Part shown: positions 18,401 to 25,488 of the stretch, piece by piece
Position numbering within the stretch: position 1 is the stretch's first letter
How the letters are laid out: each line of letters opens with the position of its first letter
The notes under the pieces: generated by a model
Seen by the model: only the letters and a program-made list of their open reading frames with translations
Told to the model about the DNA's origin: nothing
The model's database searches: none
Translations under genes and position numbers: made by a program
Virus record (IMG/VR): IMGVR_UViG_3300031576_000009
Coordinates: 1-64,000 of that record
Strand: one strand, 5' to 3'
Length of the DNA stretch: 64,000 bases
From: a virus

Positions 18401-18820
18401 GCGGGCCTTGCCATACTGCTGAGCCTGGAACTGCGACTGGACGATGACCTTGTCCACGTTCCACAGGTACCGCACCAGGTCGTCGATCTTCTGAGGCGGC
18501 ATATCGTGGCACCAGAGCACGTTCATGTTCGAGTGGAACTTGGTGCACAGCTGCGGTGCCGACCGATTCGAGATCAGCACGTCGAACAGCATGGTCGCGG
18601 CCATCGGTCCCCACTGCGAGTGATCGTAGTAGGCGACGCCGTGTGCCTTCCCGTACTTGTCCCGTGCCTTGCAGCAGACCTTCACCTCGTGGCCCAGGTC
18701 GGCCAGGTGCCGCGCCATGTAGTAGAGCGCGGTCTCCGAGCCGCCCAACGACTGCTCACGAATGTCGGTCGTGCCCGACCACTCCAACCCTACGTCGAAG
18801 AAGCCTACTGTGAGCCTCAT
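15407..18820 (-). CDS. GT4 - SAM methyltransferase - GT2 fusion with mini-intein
   Basis: 1137 residues including an intein. Residues 1-272 plus 420-510 form one GT4/GT-B glycosyltransferase (GGSETALYYMARHLADLGHEV; then VVEAMACGAPVITTDGFALP, the nucleotide-sugar binding E-x7-E region). About 575-770 is a class I methyltransferase (LLDVGCNIGMLFAWIE; GTP motif CKPGGKIILTVPYG). About 790-1030 is a GT2/GT-A domain (CSVIVKNEEDNILGC, DTGSKDRT, metal-site QDADE). It should build and methylate a glycan, perhaps on virion proteins or host surface. It sits between neck and tail genes, directly after a free HNH endonuclease gene. The intein (17564-18004) must splice to join the two GT4 halves. Confidence 0.85.
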   Translation of the reverse strand: MRLTVGFFDVGLEWSGTTDIREQSLGGSETALYYMARHLADLGHEVKVCCKARDKYGKAHGVAYYDHSQWGPMAATMLFDVLISNRSAPQLCTKFHSNMNVLWCHDMPPQKIDDLVRYLWNVDKVIVQSQFQAQQYGKARDGLPEGWLNPLLYISRNGIDNKLIRSETVGIRREKKKLIYISRPERGLQGLLQDIWPQLIEQDPDLELHLCTYNMTGLEMPQHMLEFYSYIDQLVAESKNVHILGALTKAKLYKELASARALIYPCHFAEISPVRGDTIVETLAGPRRIDSMVGEREVEIYSCRPDGTLGVSRAKRIVCTRRQAPVITLRLRPGKARLCNTRKEVTLTLTPDHEVMLRNGTYCPAGKLQIGDRVRARWEKRVASNHVVVGVDVAEPADVYCMEVEPDHNFIVNGVVVHNCISVVEAMACGAPVITTDGFALPETCLDAARLIPSRPRDAEYREEFIKQTLEIVHDDGAFKAMQKRGYERAAQLDWREVAEEWDQFFHAFFEERFVVKRKRICEKLIYDSDLVVANKLAHEYPEELAEELELTDTLLKNAYTEPERYSLKEDEQIGEQWEQITRFEIVAKQVPEDAKTLLDVGCNIGMLFAWIEKMRDDLVMTGIDSSEDLIRKARDFAAKYLKRPGQLILRNMRVQDVTEQYDVVTCCETLEHIIETEGFVDQLERVCKPGGKIILTVPYGPWEAISFHEERKAYIREHVHHFIARDLYDLFGEKKKFGFEFMTGAGSGNVSPHGGELCGNWTVVWVNDPKRGIGEIDYEHKVKTCRPYQKIACSVIVKNEEDNILGCIKPILPIVDTLVIYDTGSKDRTVELAESLTAHRFMPKVKIVRGEWRDDEGFDWARNQALAHAGDRDWDMWQDADERLVNGHALRKYTHGVLFPGYILKQVHMMLDMHNQADNPVRLFRNDGTVRFFGSIHEHPEHEINCPLEPMLTLPDVEYEHHGYPTEAIRREKCVKRNLPLLALDRKKYPARYVGMIFLQRDYIHIGQYYLAANGGKLNDTALMYFRTVVDIYWSVFRAFEYDSYRRRWWAYSWTFYQEALKIISTAGLSPFDDKLLQCPFEIALALGGAFGGLESTPQLARRWFSTKDEYNEWAVKQAEELAKQLTVHRIGEAIL
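17564..18004 (-). mobile_element. Mini-intein in the GT4 domain
   Basis: About 147 residues, no endonuclease domain. Hint features: RGDTIVETLAG near the start, block B TLTPDHEVML, block F DVYCMEVEPDHNFIVNG, C-terminal VVVHN followed by Cys(+1). The insertion is in the GT4 sugar-binding loop just before ISVVEAMACG. Residue 1 is unusual: by spacing to GDT and by the uninterrupted GT4 consensus it is Pro273 (or Ser272 if the junction is one residue earlier), not Cys. Cys replaces Asp at block F position 4. See findings. Confidence 0.85.
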
Positions 18821-19197
18821 GCTGCCATCGCCTCCTTCAAATATCTGATCGCTCGACGCATCAGTTTTGGGTTATCACCAAATACGCCGATGGCGACGTT
18901 GCAAGGGTGACAGAGTAGGCCCCGAACTTTATTAGTTAGATGACAGTGATCGACGAGCAATAGACCGCTGTAGTGGCCACGTGGCTTACCGCGGCAAATT
19001 TTGCATCGTCCATTTTGATCACGTACCATCACCAAGTACTGCTCCAGCGTTATGCCGTACTTTGTCCTCAGCCCTCGATCCCTCCGTTGATCTTTCGGAA
19101 GGTTTCGGTACCATTCGGCCATCGAGCGTAAGCAACGCTTCCGGTGTTTGTAGTAGTACTTCAACGCTCTCCGTCGAGCCTTCGACTTCGAATCCAT
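18817..19197 (-). CDS. HNH endonuclease, recombination endonuclease VII-like
   Basis: 126 residues, ATG at 19197. The pattern Y-G-I-T-x-E-Q-Y (residues 47-54), C-x2-C (CKIC), VDHCH, then RGLLCHPCN, IG and a C-terminal helix (LMRRAIRYLKEAM) is the endonuclease VII fold: four zinc cysteines and the catalytic D-H in VDHCH. The N-terminus is very basic. It overlaps the start of the intein-containing glycosyltransferase, so it looks like a free-standing homing endonuclease inserted between neck genes and that gene. A Holliday-junction role as in T4 gp49 is possible but less likely here. Confidence 0.85.
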   Translation of the reverse strand: MDSKSKARRRALKYYYKHRKRCLRSMAEWYRNLPKDQRRDRGLRTKYGITLEQYLVMVRDQNGRCKICRGKPRGHYSGLLLVDHCHLTNKVRGLLCHPCNVAIGVFGDNPKLMRRAIRYLKEAMAA

Positions 19198-19203
19198 CGA
19201 TCG

Positions 19204-19665
19204 CTATCTCCTCAGTCCCCGTACCGCCCCGGACGCGTACAGTTTTCGGATTTCCTGCTTCACCCGCGCGCCCAAGAGCTTCCGCATGTCCTCGCGATGG
19301 TACGTAACGACGCGTGTGATGTACTTGTTTCCAACTCCCCCTTCAGGCTGCCCCGGCTGTTGCCGCGAAATCGGACCAAGATTGAACGTCTCCTCGTGCA
19401 CCCGCAGCGAGTAAATCTTGTCCGATCCGATCCTGACCGTTGCGCGCGAAGTGCCGCGAACCGATGGACCGCGCACATATAGACTCTCGCGCAACGCCCC
19501 CGTCAGGATGGGCGTGTTGACCTTGATCCGTTCGAGCAAGAAGCCCTGCGCGTACGTGTAGATTTGCAGCCCGATGAACTGCGTGATGCCCTTGCGCAGT
19601 ACGAGCATCCCGGCTTTCGCTTCCCGAAGGCCACGCATCGTCACCTTCACGTCGATGCCGGCCAT
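19204..19665 (-). CDS. HK97 gp10-like neck/tail completion protein
   Basis: 153 residues; ATG chosen at 19665 because it overlaps the preceding stop (TGATG). The order helix (REAKAGMLVLRKGITQF), then NTPILTGALRESL, then basic beta strands (SRATVRIGSDKIYSLRVHE) and a C-terminal helix (LGARVKQEIRKLY) is the HK97 gp10 family layout, where the 'TP..TG.LR.S' motif is typical. It connects head and tail. Confidence 0.7.
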   Translation of the reverse strand: MAGIDVKVTMRGLREAKAGMLVLRKGITQFIGLQIYTYAQGFLLERIKVNTPILTGALRESLYVRGPSVRGTSRATVRIGSDKIYSLRVHEETFNLGPISRQQPGQPEGGVGNKYITRVVTYHREDMRKLLGARVKQEIRKLYASGAVRGLRR

Positions 19666-20027
19666 CAGTCCACATTGGCCGCGTACACAAGGTACCCTTC
19701 CACGCCGCCCCGTCGAAAGGAGCGCCACGTTCGTACTTGAACGATTCGTGCTCGCTGGAAGATCAACTGATCCCGTTGGTCACGCGCATCAGCGAGCTCT
19801 ATGCCGATCTTGAACGCGAACGGGGTGGGTCCGAAGCTGACCAGGAAGTCCCAGGAGAGCGTCTCCGTGTTGCCCTGTGGCACGAAGCGGTGACCGCCAG
19901 ACTCGTCGACCAGACACGGCGCTCGCTTGTAGTACTCGGTCACGGCCGCGCCGTAGTCGTTGGTGTCGATTCGCTGCGCTACATCGACCCGATGGACGAA
20001 GCTGCGAAGGAGGTAGTCCTGATCCAT
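19665..20027 (-). CDS. Head-tail joining protein
   Basis: 120 residues starting MDQDYLLRSFVHR; the ATG at 20027 is four bases from the preceding stop. The mixed composition (WDFLVSFGPTPFAFKIG; VRTWRSFRRGGVEGY) gives no family by eye. It lies between the DnaT-like connector and the gp10-like protein, the normal place for a head-closure or stopper protein. Confidence 0.5.
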   Translation of the reverse strand: MDQDYLLRSFVHRVDVAQRIDTNDYGAAVTEYYKRAPCLVDESGGHRFVPQGNTETLSWDFLVSFGPTPFAFKIGIELADARDQRDQLIFQRARIVQVRTWRSFRRGGVEGYLVYAANVD

Positions 20028-20031
20028 CGCC

Positions 20032-20625
20032 TCATTCGTAGGCAGGGTCCGGGCCCGAACCACGAACCAGGCGAGGGGTGACGCGATAGTACCGCAGGAG
20101 ATCGAACGCGTCGGGATGGAGCTTCAACGCGATTCCTGCGTACGAGTAGCTCTCGCTGATTCCGGCTCTTCCGGTACTCTGCGATGCAAGACCAGTGAAC
20201 TGCGCTTCGCGATCGAGGTGTCTTCCCGCATTGCGAAGCAGATGGACGGCCTGGATCGCGCACGCGCGCATCACACGCCTGTGCTGCTTGTTCAGGTACT
20301 CGTCCTGTTCGAGGAAGTTGAAGAAGTTGGCGTCCGACTCGGTCGCGCCGGCTCCTGGTGCGTACGGACCATACGGATCGATTCCGATACCAGTCGGCAC
20401 ACGCGGGTACGCGAGCGCCTGACGGTAGAAGTACCGCTGCCCGTGCCAGTTCATGGTATCGATGTCGCGGGTCGCCTGCGCCAGCGCTCGTGTGCGCTGT
20501 TCGGTGTTCGCCTCTGCCCACGGCTTCGAGTCGAGGAACTCGTCCGTGATGAAGCTGTTGGCGTCAGCGAGCCCCGCGTAGACGTTCGCAGAGGCACTTC
20601 CCCAGGTTGGAATGAGCGTGAGCAT
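20032..20625 (-). CDS. Head-tail connector (DnaT-like / neck family)
   Basis: 197 residues; ATG in a TGATG overlap with the 48-residue gene. N-terminal features NVYAGLADANSFIT, 'RTRALAQATRDIDTMNW.G.R' and ALAYPR are the hallmark of the phage connector family often annotated as DnaT-like ssDNA-binding protein. These proteins form the first ring below the portal. The C-terminal part is less conserved (LKLHPDAFDLLRYYR). Confidence 0.75.
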   Translation of the reverse strand: MLTLIPTWGSASANVYAGLADANSFITDEFLDSKPWAEANTEQRTRALAQATRDIDTMNWHGQRYFYRQALAYPRVPTGIGIDPYGPYAPGAGATESDANFFNFLEQDEYLNKQHRRVMRACAIQAVHLLRNAGRHLDREAQFTGLASQSTGRAGISESYSYAGIALKLHPDAFDLLRYYRVTPRLVRGSGPDPAYE

Positions 20626-20771
20626 CAGGTGCGACGGGCGAGAAGACTACGGATCGCCTCAGCGACCCGACGGATGAAGCTGATCGCATCCGGTGATTCG
20701 TCCTGAGCTTCGAGCAGTTTCGCTTGCTCGCTCTCCGGAGAGCGCAGCCGATCCGGGTTCTCCTGGATCAC
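20625..20771 (-). CDS. 48-residue acidic small protein
   Basis: GTG start in a GTGA overlap with the upstream stop, and its own stop overlaps the next ATG (TGATG), so it exactly fills the gap between two structural genes. Begins with IQENPDRLRSPESEQAK and ends with a helix (AISFIRRVAEAIRSLLARRT). Too short for family assignment. The tight coupling at both ends is the main evidence. Confidence 0.6.
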   Translation of the reverse strand: MIQENPDRLRSPESEQAKLLEAQDESPDAISFIRRVAEAIRSLLARRT

Positions 20772-21100
20772 GCCGCGGCGCTCCGGTACAGCAGCGGAAT
20801 CCGATCGATCGCGCCCTGCATGTCAGAGATGGCTCGACAAATCTCTCCGTGCCATTGGTCCTTCGTGGTGGCCTTGATCGGGTGCATGCGCGGATTGGTG
20901 TGCTCGATGTCCTTGCGGACGTTTTCCAGCCGACCGATCACCGCTGCCCCGGCCAGCCCGAGATCGCGAATGAGATCGTGAAGCTCCGACTTCGGGCGCT
21001 CGACGACTGTCGGGCTGGAGACGCCAGCATCGCGGACTGGCTCCACCACCGGAGCTTCGGTACCGCGGCCCGCACGCTTCTTCTTGGGTCGCTTTTTCAT
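20768..21100 (-). CDS. Small basic protein following the major capsid gene
   Basis: 110 residues; ATG at 21100 with AAAGGA upstream. A Lys/Arg-rich start (MKKRPKKKRAGRG) is followed by a helical body (ELHDLIRDLGLAGAAVIGRL; WHGEICRAISDMQGAIDRI). It is separated from the capsid gene by a strong hairpin. It could be a capsid-associated or nucleic-acid-binding protein. No family recognised. Confidence 0.6.
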   Translation of the reverse strand: MKKRPKKKRAGRGTEAPVVEPVRDAGVSSPTVVERPKSELHDLIRDLGLAGAAVIGRLENVRKDIEHTNPRMHPIKATTKDQWHGEICRAISDMQGAIDRIPLLYRSAAA

Positions 21101-21125
21101 ACGGTACTCGTCCTTTCGGAAAGTA

Positions 21126-21155
21126 GGAGGCGGGGCCAGGGGAGACCCCGCCTCC
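21126..21155 (-). terminator. Strong hairpin after the major capsid gene
   Basis: A perfect 10-bp GC-rich stem (GGAGGCGGGG/CCCCGCCTCC) with a ten-base loop begins 17 bases after the capsid stop. The minus-strand bases after it are TACTTTCC, not a true T tract, so it may be a weak terminator, or a 3' stabiliser that raises capsid mRNA above downstream genes. Confidence 0.6.
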
Positions 21156-21171
21156 CAAATAAGATGGTTTG

Positions 21172-22308
21172 TTAGACCACCTTCCCCTGGACCATGCCTT
21201 CCTGGTTGAGGACCTCCATCGTGTACTCACCGAGGAGCATCCCCTTCGTGGCGTCACCGGTCTGTGCCACCGGCTGGAACTGGAACGACCGTCCCTGGAG
21301 CGGCATGACCCGCACCCGAGGCGTCGCGATGATGGCGAACCGGTTCGGAGGCATCCACCGCGTGAGGAGCAGCGGCAGGCTGCCGTAGGTGCACTCGAAC
21401 ACCGACACGAGCTCGGTGTACACGCCTTCCTGTCCCGTGCCCTGCACGGTCTGGATGCGCGTGTTGTTGAAGCCGTCGACCGTGTGCTTGATGGTGTCGC
21501 CGCACACGATGAGGTTCACGTCGGTGCCACCCTGATCCCAGGCCTTCTTGACGGACTGGGTGAGGTTCTCCGCCGTGAGCGTGCCCCACGAATCGACGTT
21601 GGTCGTGATCTGCTGCAGGAGTCCCGCCATCGTCCGATAGGCCGACGCGGAACCGATCGTGTTGCCCGAGAGACGCGACAGGATGACCTGCTTCTCCAGG
21701 TCGCGGAGAACCTCACGGGTCTTCTTCTGGACCTGATGATCCCACTCGTCCGTGATGCCGCCGAGCATCGAGACGGCGCGCACGGTGCCGGAGATGATCA
21801 CATCCTTCTTGACGATCATCGTGTAGTTCGTCTTGCGGGTCCGCGGACGGCTGGTGTCCACCGTCACGTCGGCACCGTCGAGAGCCGTGTCACCGATGAC
21901 CGAGTAGCTCGCACCGACCGCGACCGAGTTCGCGACCGTGCCACCGAAGGCCCGGCTGACCGTGATGGTGTTGCCGGCGATAGCGATGATCTGGAAGTAC
22001 TCGGCACCGCTTGCCTCCGGTCCACGGAGGATGGCACCAACCTGTAGGAACGTAGCCAGTCCGCCTGCGATTCCGATCTGCGTGTCGACCGTGGTCGAGG
22101 TGATTGCGGCGGACCCGACGATCGTGTTCGGGCCGAGACTGTCTTCCAGCCACTCGTGAAGAACCGAGCGAGCTGGGTACGGGGCATCGCCGAGTGCGGC
22201 GAGCAGCGGCGTCTCGAACGGCGAGATCATCGAGATGAGGTCGGAGACATCCTCCGCCACACCCGTCATCACACCGTTGTCATAGATCGCCCGTCCGGTG
22301 AAAGGCAT
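21172..22308 (-). CDS. Major capsid protein (DUF5309-like)
   Basis: 378 residues; ATG at 22308 with TAGGAG. The start 'VMTGVAEDVSDLISMISPFETPLL' pattern (here split: VAEDVSDLISMISP, FETPLLAALGD) and the later RTRKTNYTMIVKKDVIISGT are typical of the DUF5309 family, an HK97-fold major capsid group (SU10-like). A beta-sandwich insertion (residues about 65-140) may be a surface domain. It follows scaffold and portal genes. Flanked by a structured leader and a 3' hairpin, consistent with high expression. Confidence 0.88.
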   Translation of the reverse strand: MPFTGRAIYDNGVMTGVAEDVSDLISMISPFETPLLAALGDAPYPARSVLHEWLEDSLGPNTIVGSAAITSTTVDTQIGIAGGLATFLQVGAILRGPEASGAEYFQIIAIAGNTITVSRAFGGTVANSVAVGASYSVIGDTALDGADVTVDTSRPRTRKTNYTMIVKKDVIISGTVRAVSMLGGITDEWDHQVQKKTREVLRDLEKQVILSRLSGNTIGSASAYRTMAGLLQQITTNVDSWGTLTAENLTQSVKKAWDQGGTDVNLIVCGDTIKHTVDGFNNTRIQTVQGTGQEGVYTELVSVFECTYGSLPLLLTRWMPPNRFAIIATPRVRVMPLQGRSFQFQPVAQTGDATKGMLLGEYTMEVLNQEGMVQGKVV

Positions 22309-22403
22309 GAGCTTCAGCTCCTATGACTCATCATCTTCTCCAGCTTGTCTGATGGAAGACATTGTTTCCGACCTTTCCCCCGAACGAGCGCTCTTCCGGT
22401 GAG
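22309..22403 (-). promoter_or_regulatory. Structured leader of the capsid gene
   Basis: 95 bases without a gene. On the minus strand it holds a near-perfect palindrome (CCGGAAGAGC/GCTCGTTCGG, one mismatch), a hairpin TGTCT/AGACA with a six-base loop, and the capsid RBS TAGGAG that can pair partly with AGCTC before the ATG (GAGC-TGAA-GCTC). It may hold a promoter or translation control; no clear -10/-35 seen. Confidence 0.4.
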
Positions 22404-23399
22404 CTACGCGCCGAGGCTCCCCTTTGCTTTCTGCTGCTGTTCCTTGGCCTCGCGAATCTGACGCTTCAGATTCTGGTACTCGGACACGTCAGACGGGCGT
22501 CCCGACTTCCGTGCACGTACTTCGGCGTCGGCGAGCTTCGCTTCGAGCCCCTTGATCTGCTGATCCGAAGGCGCTCCACGACCTCCACCGGAACCCGCAC
22601 CGCCGTCTCCATTGGCCGCTTCGACGAGGAAGGGCATCTTCTGGAGAGCGGCAGCAACGCCCTCCGCGATCGAGACGATCGAACCATCCTTCTGCCTGTA
22701 CACGAACGACTTCTGCTTATCGTCCCAGACAACGTTCTCGCGCAGGACCTTCACGCCGACTTCGAGGTCGACGCACCGATTCTTCTGCAGTGCGGTGGCG
22801 AGCTCGGTGTCCCGAATTGCCGACGCCCTGGCCGTATCGGCTTCCTGCCGGAGCTTGCGCTCCTCCACGACCATCTTCCTGGTCTCGTCGTTGTCCTTCT
22901 TCTGCTGGTCGAGCGCATCGATCGCGCTCTTCAGCTGCTTGCCCTGGATGAACTGCGCCTTCTTCCAGGCTCGGTACGCGGCCGGGTCCTTGATACCGTT
23001 CGGGATCGTCAGCTCACGCTCGAACTCTTCGAGCTCGGGGAATGGGCTGTCCTTTCCGTTGCCGGTACCGCTGCCCGCACCGTCCCCTTCGAGGTCGCCA
23101 GCGGCCTCTTCGAGGAGCTGCTTCAGCGTGGTGTAGTCGGTGTTGAGCGCATCGAACGCTTCGCGATCCTTCTCGCGAGCCGTACGCTCCGCCTTCAGCT
23201 TCGCCTCGTGCTTGTCGCTCTCACGCTTGATGATACTGTTGAGAAGCTCCTGCTGCTCGGTCGTGAAGACGACCTTCGGCTTCTCCCCGCTACCGTCTCC
23301 GGTACCGGTACCGGTTCCGCCCCCGGCGTCACCACCACCGTCGACTGAACAAAACCGTCCAACGAACACGAGATTCCCGTACTGGTCTCTTACGTACAT
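22404..23399 (-). CDS. Capsid scaffold protein
   Basis: 331 residues, ATG at 23399 overlapping the portal stop. A Gly/Thr/Ser-rich low-complexity linker (GGGTGTGTGDGSGEK) is followed by long charged helices (KRESDKHEAKLKAERTARE; DQQKKDNDETRKMVVEE), another Gly-rich linker and a C-terminal basic helix (NLKRQIREAKEQQQKAKG). Coiled coil plus a basic C-terminal helix between portal and capsid is the usual scaffold design. No protease motif, so cleavage is not predicted from this ORF. Confidence 0.8.
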   Translation of the reverse strand: MYVRDQYGNLVFVGRFCSVDGGGDAGGGTGTGTGDGSGEKPKVVFTTEQQELLNSIIKRESDKHEAKLKAERTAREKDREAFDALNTDYTTLKQLLEEAAGDLEGDGAGSGTGNGKDSPFPELEEFERELTIPNGIKDPAAYRAWKKAQFIQGKQLKSAIDALDQQKKDNDETRKMVVEERKLRQEADTARASAIRDTELATALQKNRCVDLEVGVKVLRENVVWDDKQKSFVYRQKDGSIVSIAEGVAAALQKMPFLVEAANGDGGAGSGGGRGAPSDQQIKGLEAKLADAEVRARKSGRPSDVSEYQNLKRQIREAKEQQQKAKGSLGA

Positions 23400-25243
23400 C
23401 ACTTCCCTCCTTTGTCACCCGCGGAGTCGCGGTTCTTGCCCTTCGCTTTCTTCGCGGAAGGTCGCTTCTCGCCCTTTTTAGGAGGAGCTGGTGCTTCCTC
23501 CTCGTCCTCGTTCGGAGTCAGCGGCGATCGACTGATCTCCTCTGCGGTAGCCGGCGTTGCTGCCGGCTGTTGCGTTGGGTCGAAGTACATCGGCCCAAAG
23601 CCTGTGATCACGAGCTCCGGCATCACCTCGATTTCGGCGCTGATGAACTGATTCAGCAACGGCGATGCGTTACGAAGCATCTTGCGCACGAGTCGCTTCT
23701 CCACCTCGCGCTTGAAGGTCGGCGACCGAATGGTCTGCTTCGCCTTCAGCACGATGTCGAGCTCATCCGCAAAAGACTCCACGCTGAAGTCATCCGGGTA
23801 GTCGACGGTGCCCTGCCACTCGATGCCAAGCCACGCATGCCAGATACGGTGAATCTGGTTCTCGGCCATCTCGATCTCGTCCGCATGCTCGGCCAAGGTT
23901 CGGTTCGTCTCGTTGAACTCGAATGCCTGGGCGATACCGGACGGGACCTTCTGCGGCTGTACCAGACCGAGACCGCCCCCGAGCTTCGCGAGGCGATACA
24001 CCTCGTCCCGCGCCCGATCGATCATGGAGGCGATGAACGCACCCGGATCGGTCGACGGGGCCAGGAAGAACGGAGCGGTCGTGCCTTCCCACTCCAGCAC
24101 GTTGTCGCTCCCGATCGTGACTTCCTGCTTCTGCTCACGATCACGCTGCATGCAGAGGATGTTCAGCGTCTTCTGGTAGACCTCTTCATCGACCAAGCTC
24201 GACCAGTTGAGGATCGCGATGTTGATCCGGCAGATGTCCGCGATGAGGGAGACGCCGAACGACGGGTACTGACTGTGCCGCTTGTTGAAGAGCGTCACGA
24301 CCGGCACGCGTCCACACGGGTGCGCGCCGCGACCGATCTCCTGTGCCTGCCCGTTCTCCACCTGATGAATGAACCACGCATCGCGTGTCCAGGTGCGATA
24401 GATACCGTCGACCCGTCCCATCGGCCGCTCAGGACCGACGTACCGACCAGGAGTCTGCCGTCCTGACGGACCGAAGCTGCCGACAAACGCCGAGGCGCCG
24501 TAGCGGGCGATCGGCGCTCCACCACGCGGCGAGAACGGATCATTCTTCTCGGGAAGCGGCTCGCGGAACCGGCACCACAGAAACTCGCCGTTCTCGTCCA
24601 CGCCCCAGTCCGGCATCTCGGACGGGAAGTAGGTGGTCAAGTACGGACGCTGTCCGTACTTCAGCCGATCGGCCTCGCTACGAATCGTCGCGCCCTCGGG
24701 CAGCCGGGGCATGTCGACGACGATGTACACGTGCCCGAATGTGAACGCGTAGCGTGCCGCATCGGCCATGTACCGATCGATCGAGTTCCCCTTTCGATCG
24801 ACGTTGCGCAGCCAGTTCGCCCATTCGCTGGCCTCGGGCGATTCCGGCATGTCGCCGAGTTCACTCAAGCTCCCGAGCCCGAGGTTTTCGAGCACGTCGC
24901 CTTCGTACGACGGTGTCCGCAGCAGCTCTTCCGGTGTCTCCTTCCGCACCACCGGCTTCGCGAAGATGTAGTGCGTGTAGAGATCGACGACTGGCTGGCA
25001 GTAATTCAGGTAGTAGAGCCGCAGCCGACGCATGTCGATCGACTTCTGGCTCTCGCGGAGATGCTGGAACAGGTACCGCTCCAGGTGCTCACCCTCGTAG
25101 CAGTCGATGAAGCGGGTCCAGCGCGGCAGGAACTCCTGGTAGCGCGGGTGCGAGTCCGTCAACGCCCGCAGCATCACCTCGCCCCCCGGAGGGCTGATCA
25201 CGCCTTGCTGTTGCTGGCGGCGGAGTTGGCGAATGACGGCCAT
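23399..25243 (-). CDS. Portal protein (DUF4055-like)
   Basis: 614 residues; ATG at 25243 overlapping the preceding stop replaces a longer frame that reads into the upstream gene. Portal features: helical wing (FLPRWTRFIDCYEGEHLERY), QPVVDLYTHYIFAKPV, YMADAARYAFTFGHVYIVVD, 'RVPVVTLFNKR' and the long stem helix region ending in an acidic/basic tail. The pattern is that of DUF4055 portals paired with DUF5309 capsids. It forms the 12-subunit DNA channel. C-terminal ~50 residues are low-complexity Lys/Glu/Pro. Confidence 0.85.
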   Translation of the reverse strand: MAVIRQLRRQQQQGVISPPGGEVMLRALTDSHPRYQEFLPRWTRFIDCYEGEHLERYLFQHLRESQKSIDMRRLRLYYLNYCQPVVDLYTHYIFAKPVVRKETPEELLRTPSYEGDVLENLGLGSLSELGDMPESPEASEWANWLRNVDRKGNSIDRYMADAARYAFTFGHVYIVVDMPRLPEGATIRSEADRLKYGQRPYLTTYFPSEMPDWGVDENGEFLWCRFREPLPEKNDPFSPRGGAPIARYGASAFVGSFGPSGRQTPGRYVGPERPMGRVDGIYRTWTRDAWFIHQVENGQAQEIGRGAHPCGRVPVVTLFNKRHSQYPSFGVSLIADICRINIAILNWSSLVDEEVYQKTLNILCMQRDREQKQEVTIGSDNVLEWEGTTAPFFLAPSTDPGAFIASMIDRARDEVYRLAKLGGGLGLVQPQKVPSGIAQAFEFNETNRTLAEHADEIEMAENQIHRIWHAWLGIEWQGTVDYPDDFSVESFADELDIVLKAKQTIRSPTFKREVEKRLVRKMLRNASPLLNQFISAEIEVMPELVITGFGPMYFDPTQQPAATPATAEEISRSPLTPNEDEEEAPAPPKKGEKRPSAKKAKGKNRDSAGDKGGK

Positions 25244-25488
25244 CAACGAATGAGCGCGTGTTCGTGCCGCATCAGATTGCAGGGACCACAGCGCCAGTGC
25301 CGGATGAGCCCGCGACGATTCGAGTGCACGACCTCCGAGTGCAGGACCATCGGGCCACCACACTGATCGCAGGTCTGCACAGCCACGGTGACCGGCTCGT
25401 GCTTCTCCTCGACCTGTCCAGGGAATGGCATCGCAGCGATCTCTGCGAGTGCTGCACAGAGATTGTCCAGGCCCTCAGTGGCTTGCAT
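25243..25488 (-). CDS. Zinc-ribbon small protein
   Basis: 81 residues; ATG overlaps the terminase stop (TGATG). Two Cys pairs, CDQCGG (residues 40-45) and CGPCN (about 67-71), make a zinc ribbon. The first 30 residues form a helix (LDNLCAALAEIAAMPF). It lies between large terminase and portal. Possibly a packaging accessory or DNA/RNA-binding protein; no family recognised. Confidence 0.65.
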   Translation of the reverse strand: MQATEGLDNLCAALAEIAAMPFPGQVEEKHEPVTVAVQTCDQCGGPMVLHSEVVHSNRRGLIRHWRCGPCNLMRHEHALIR

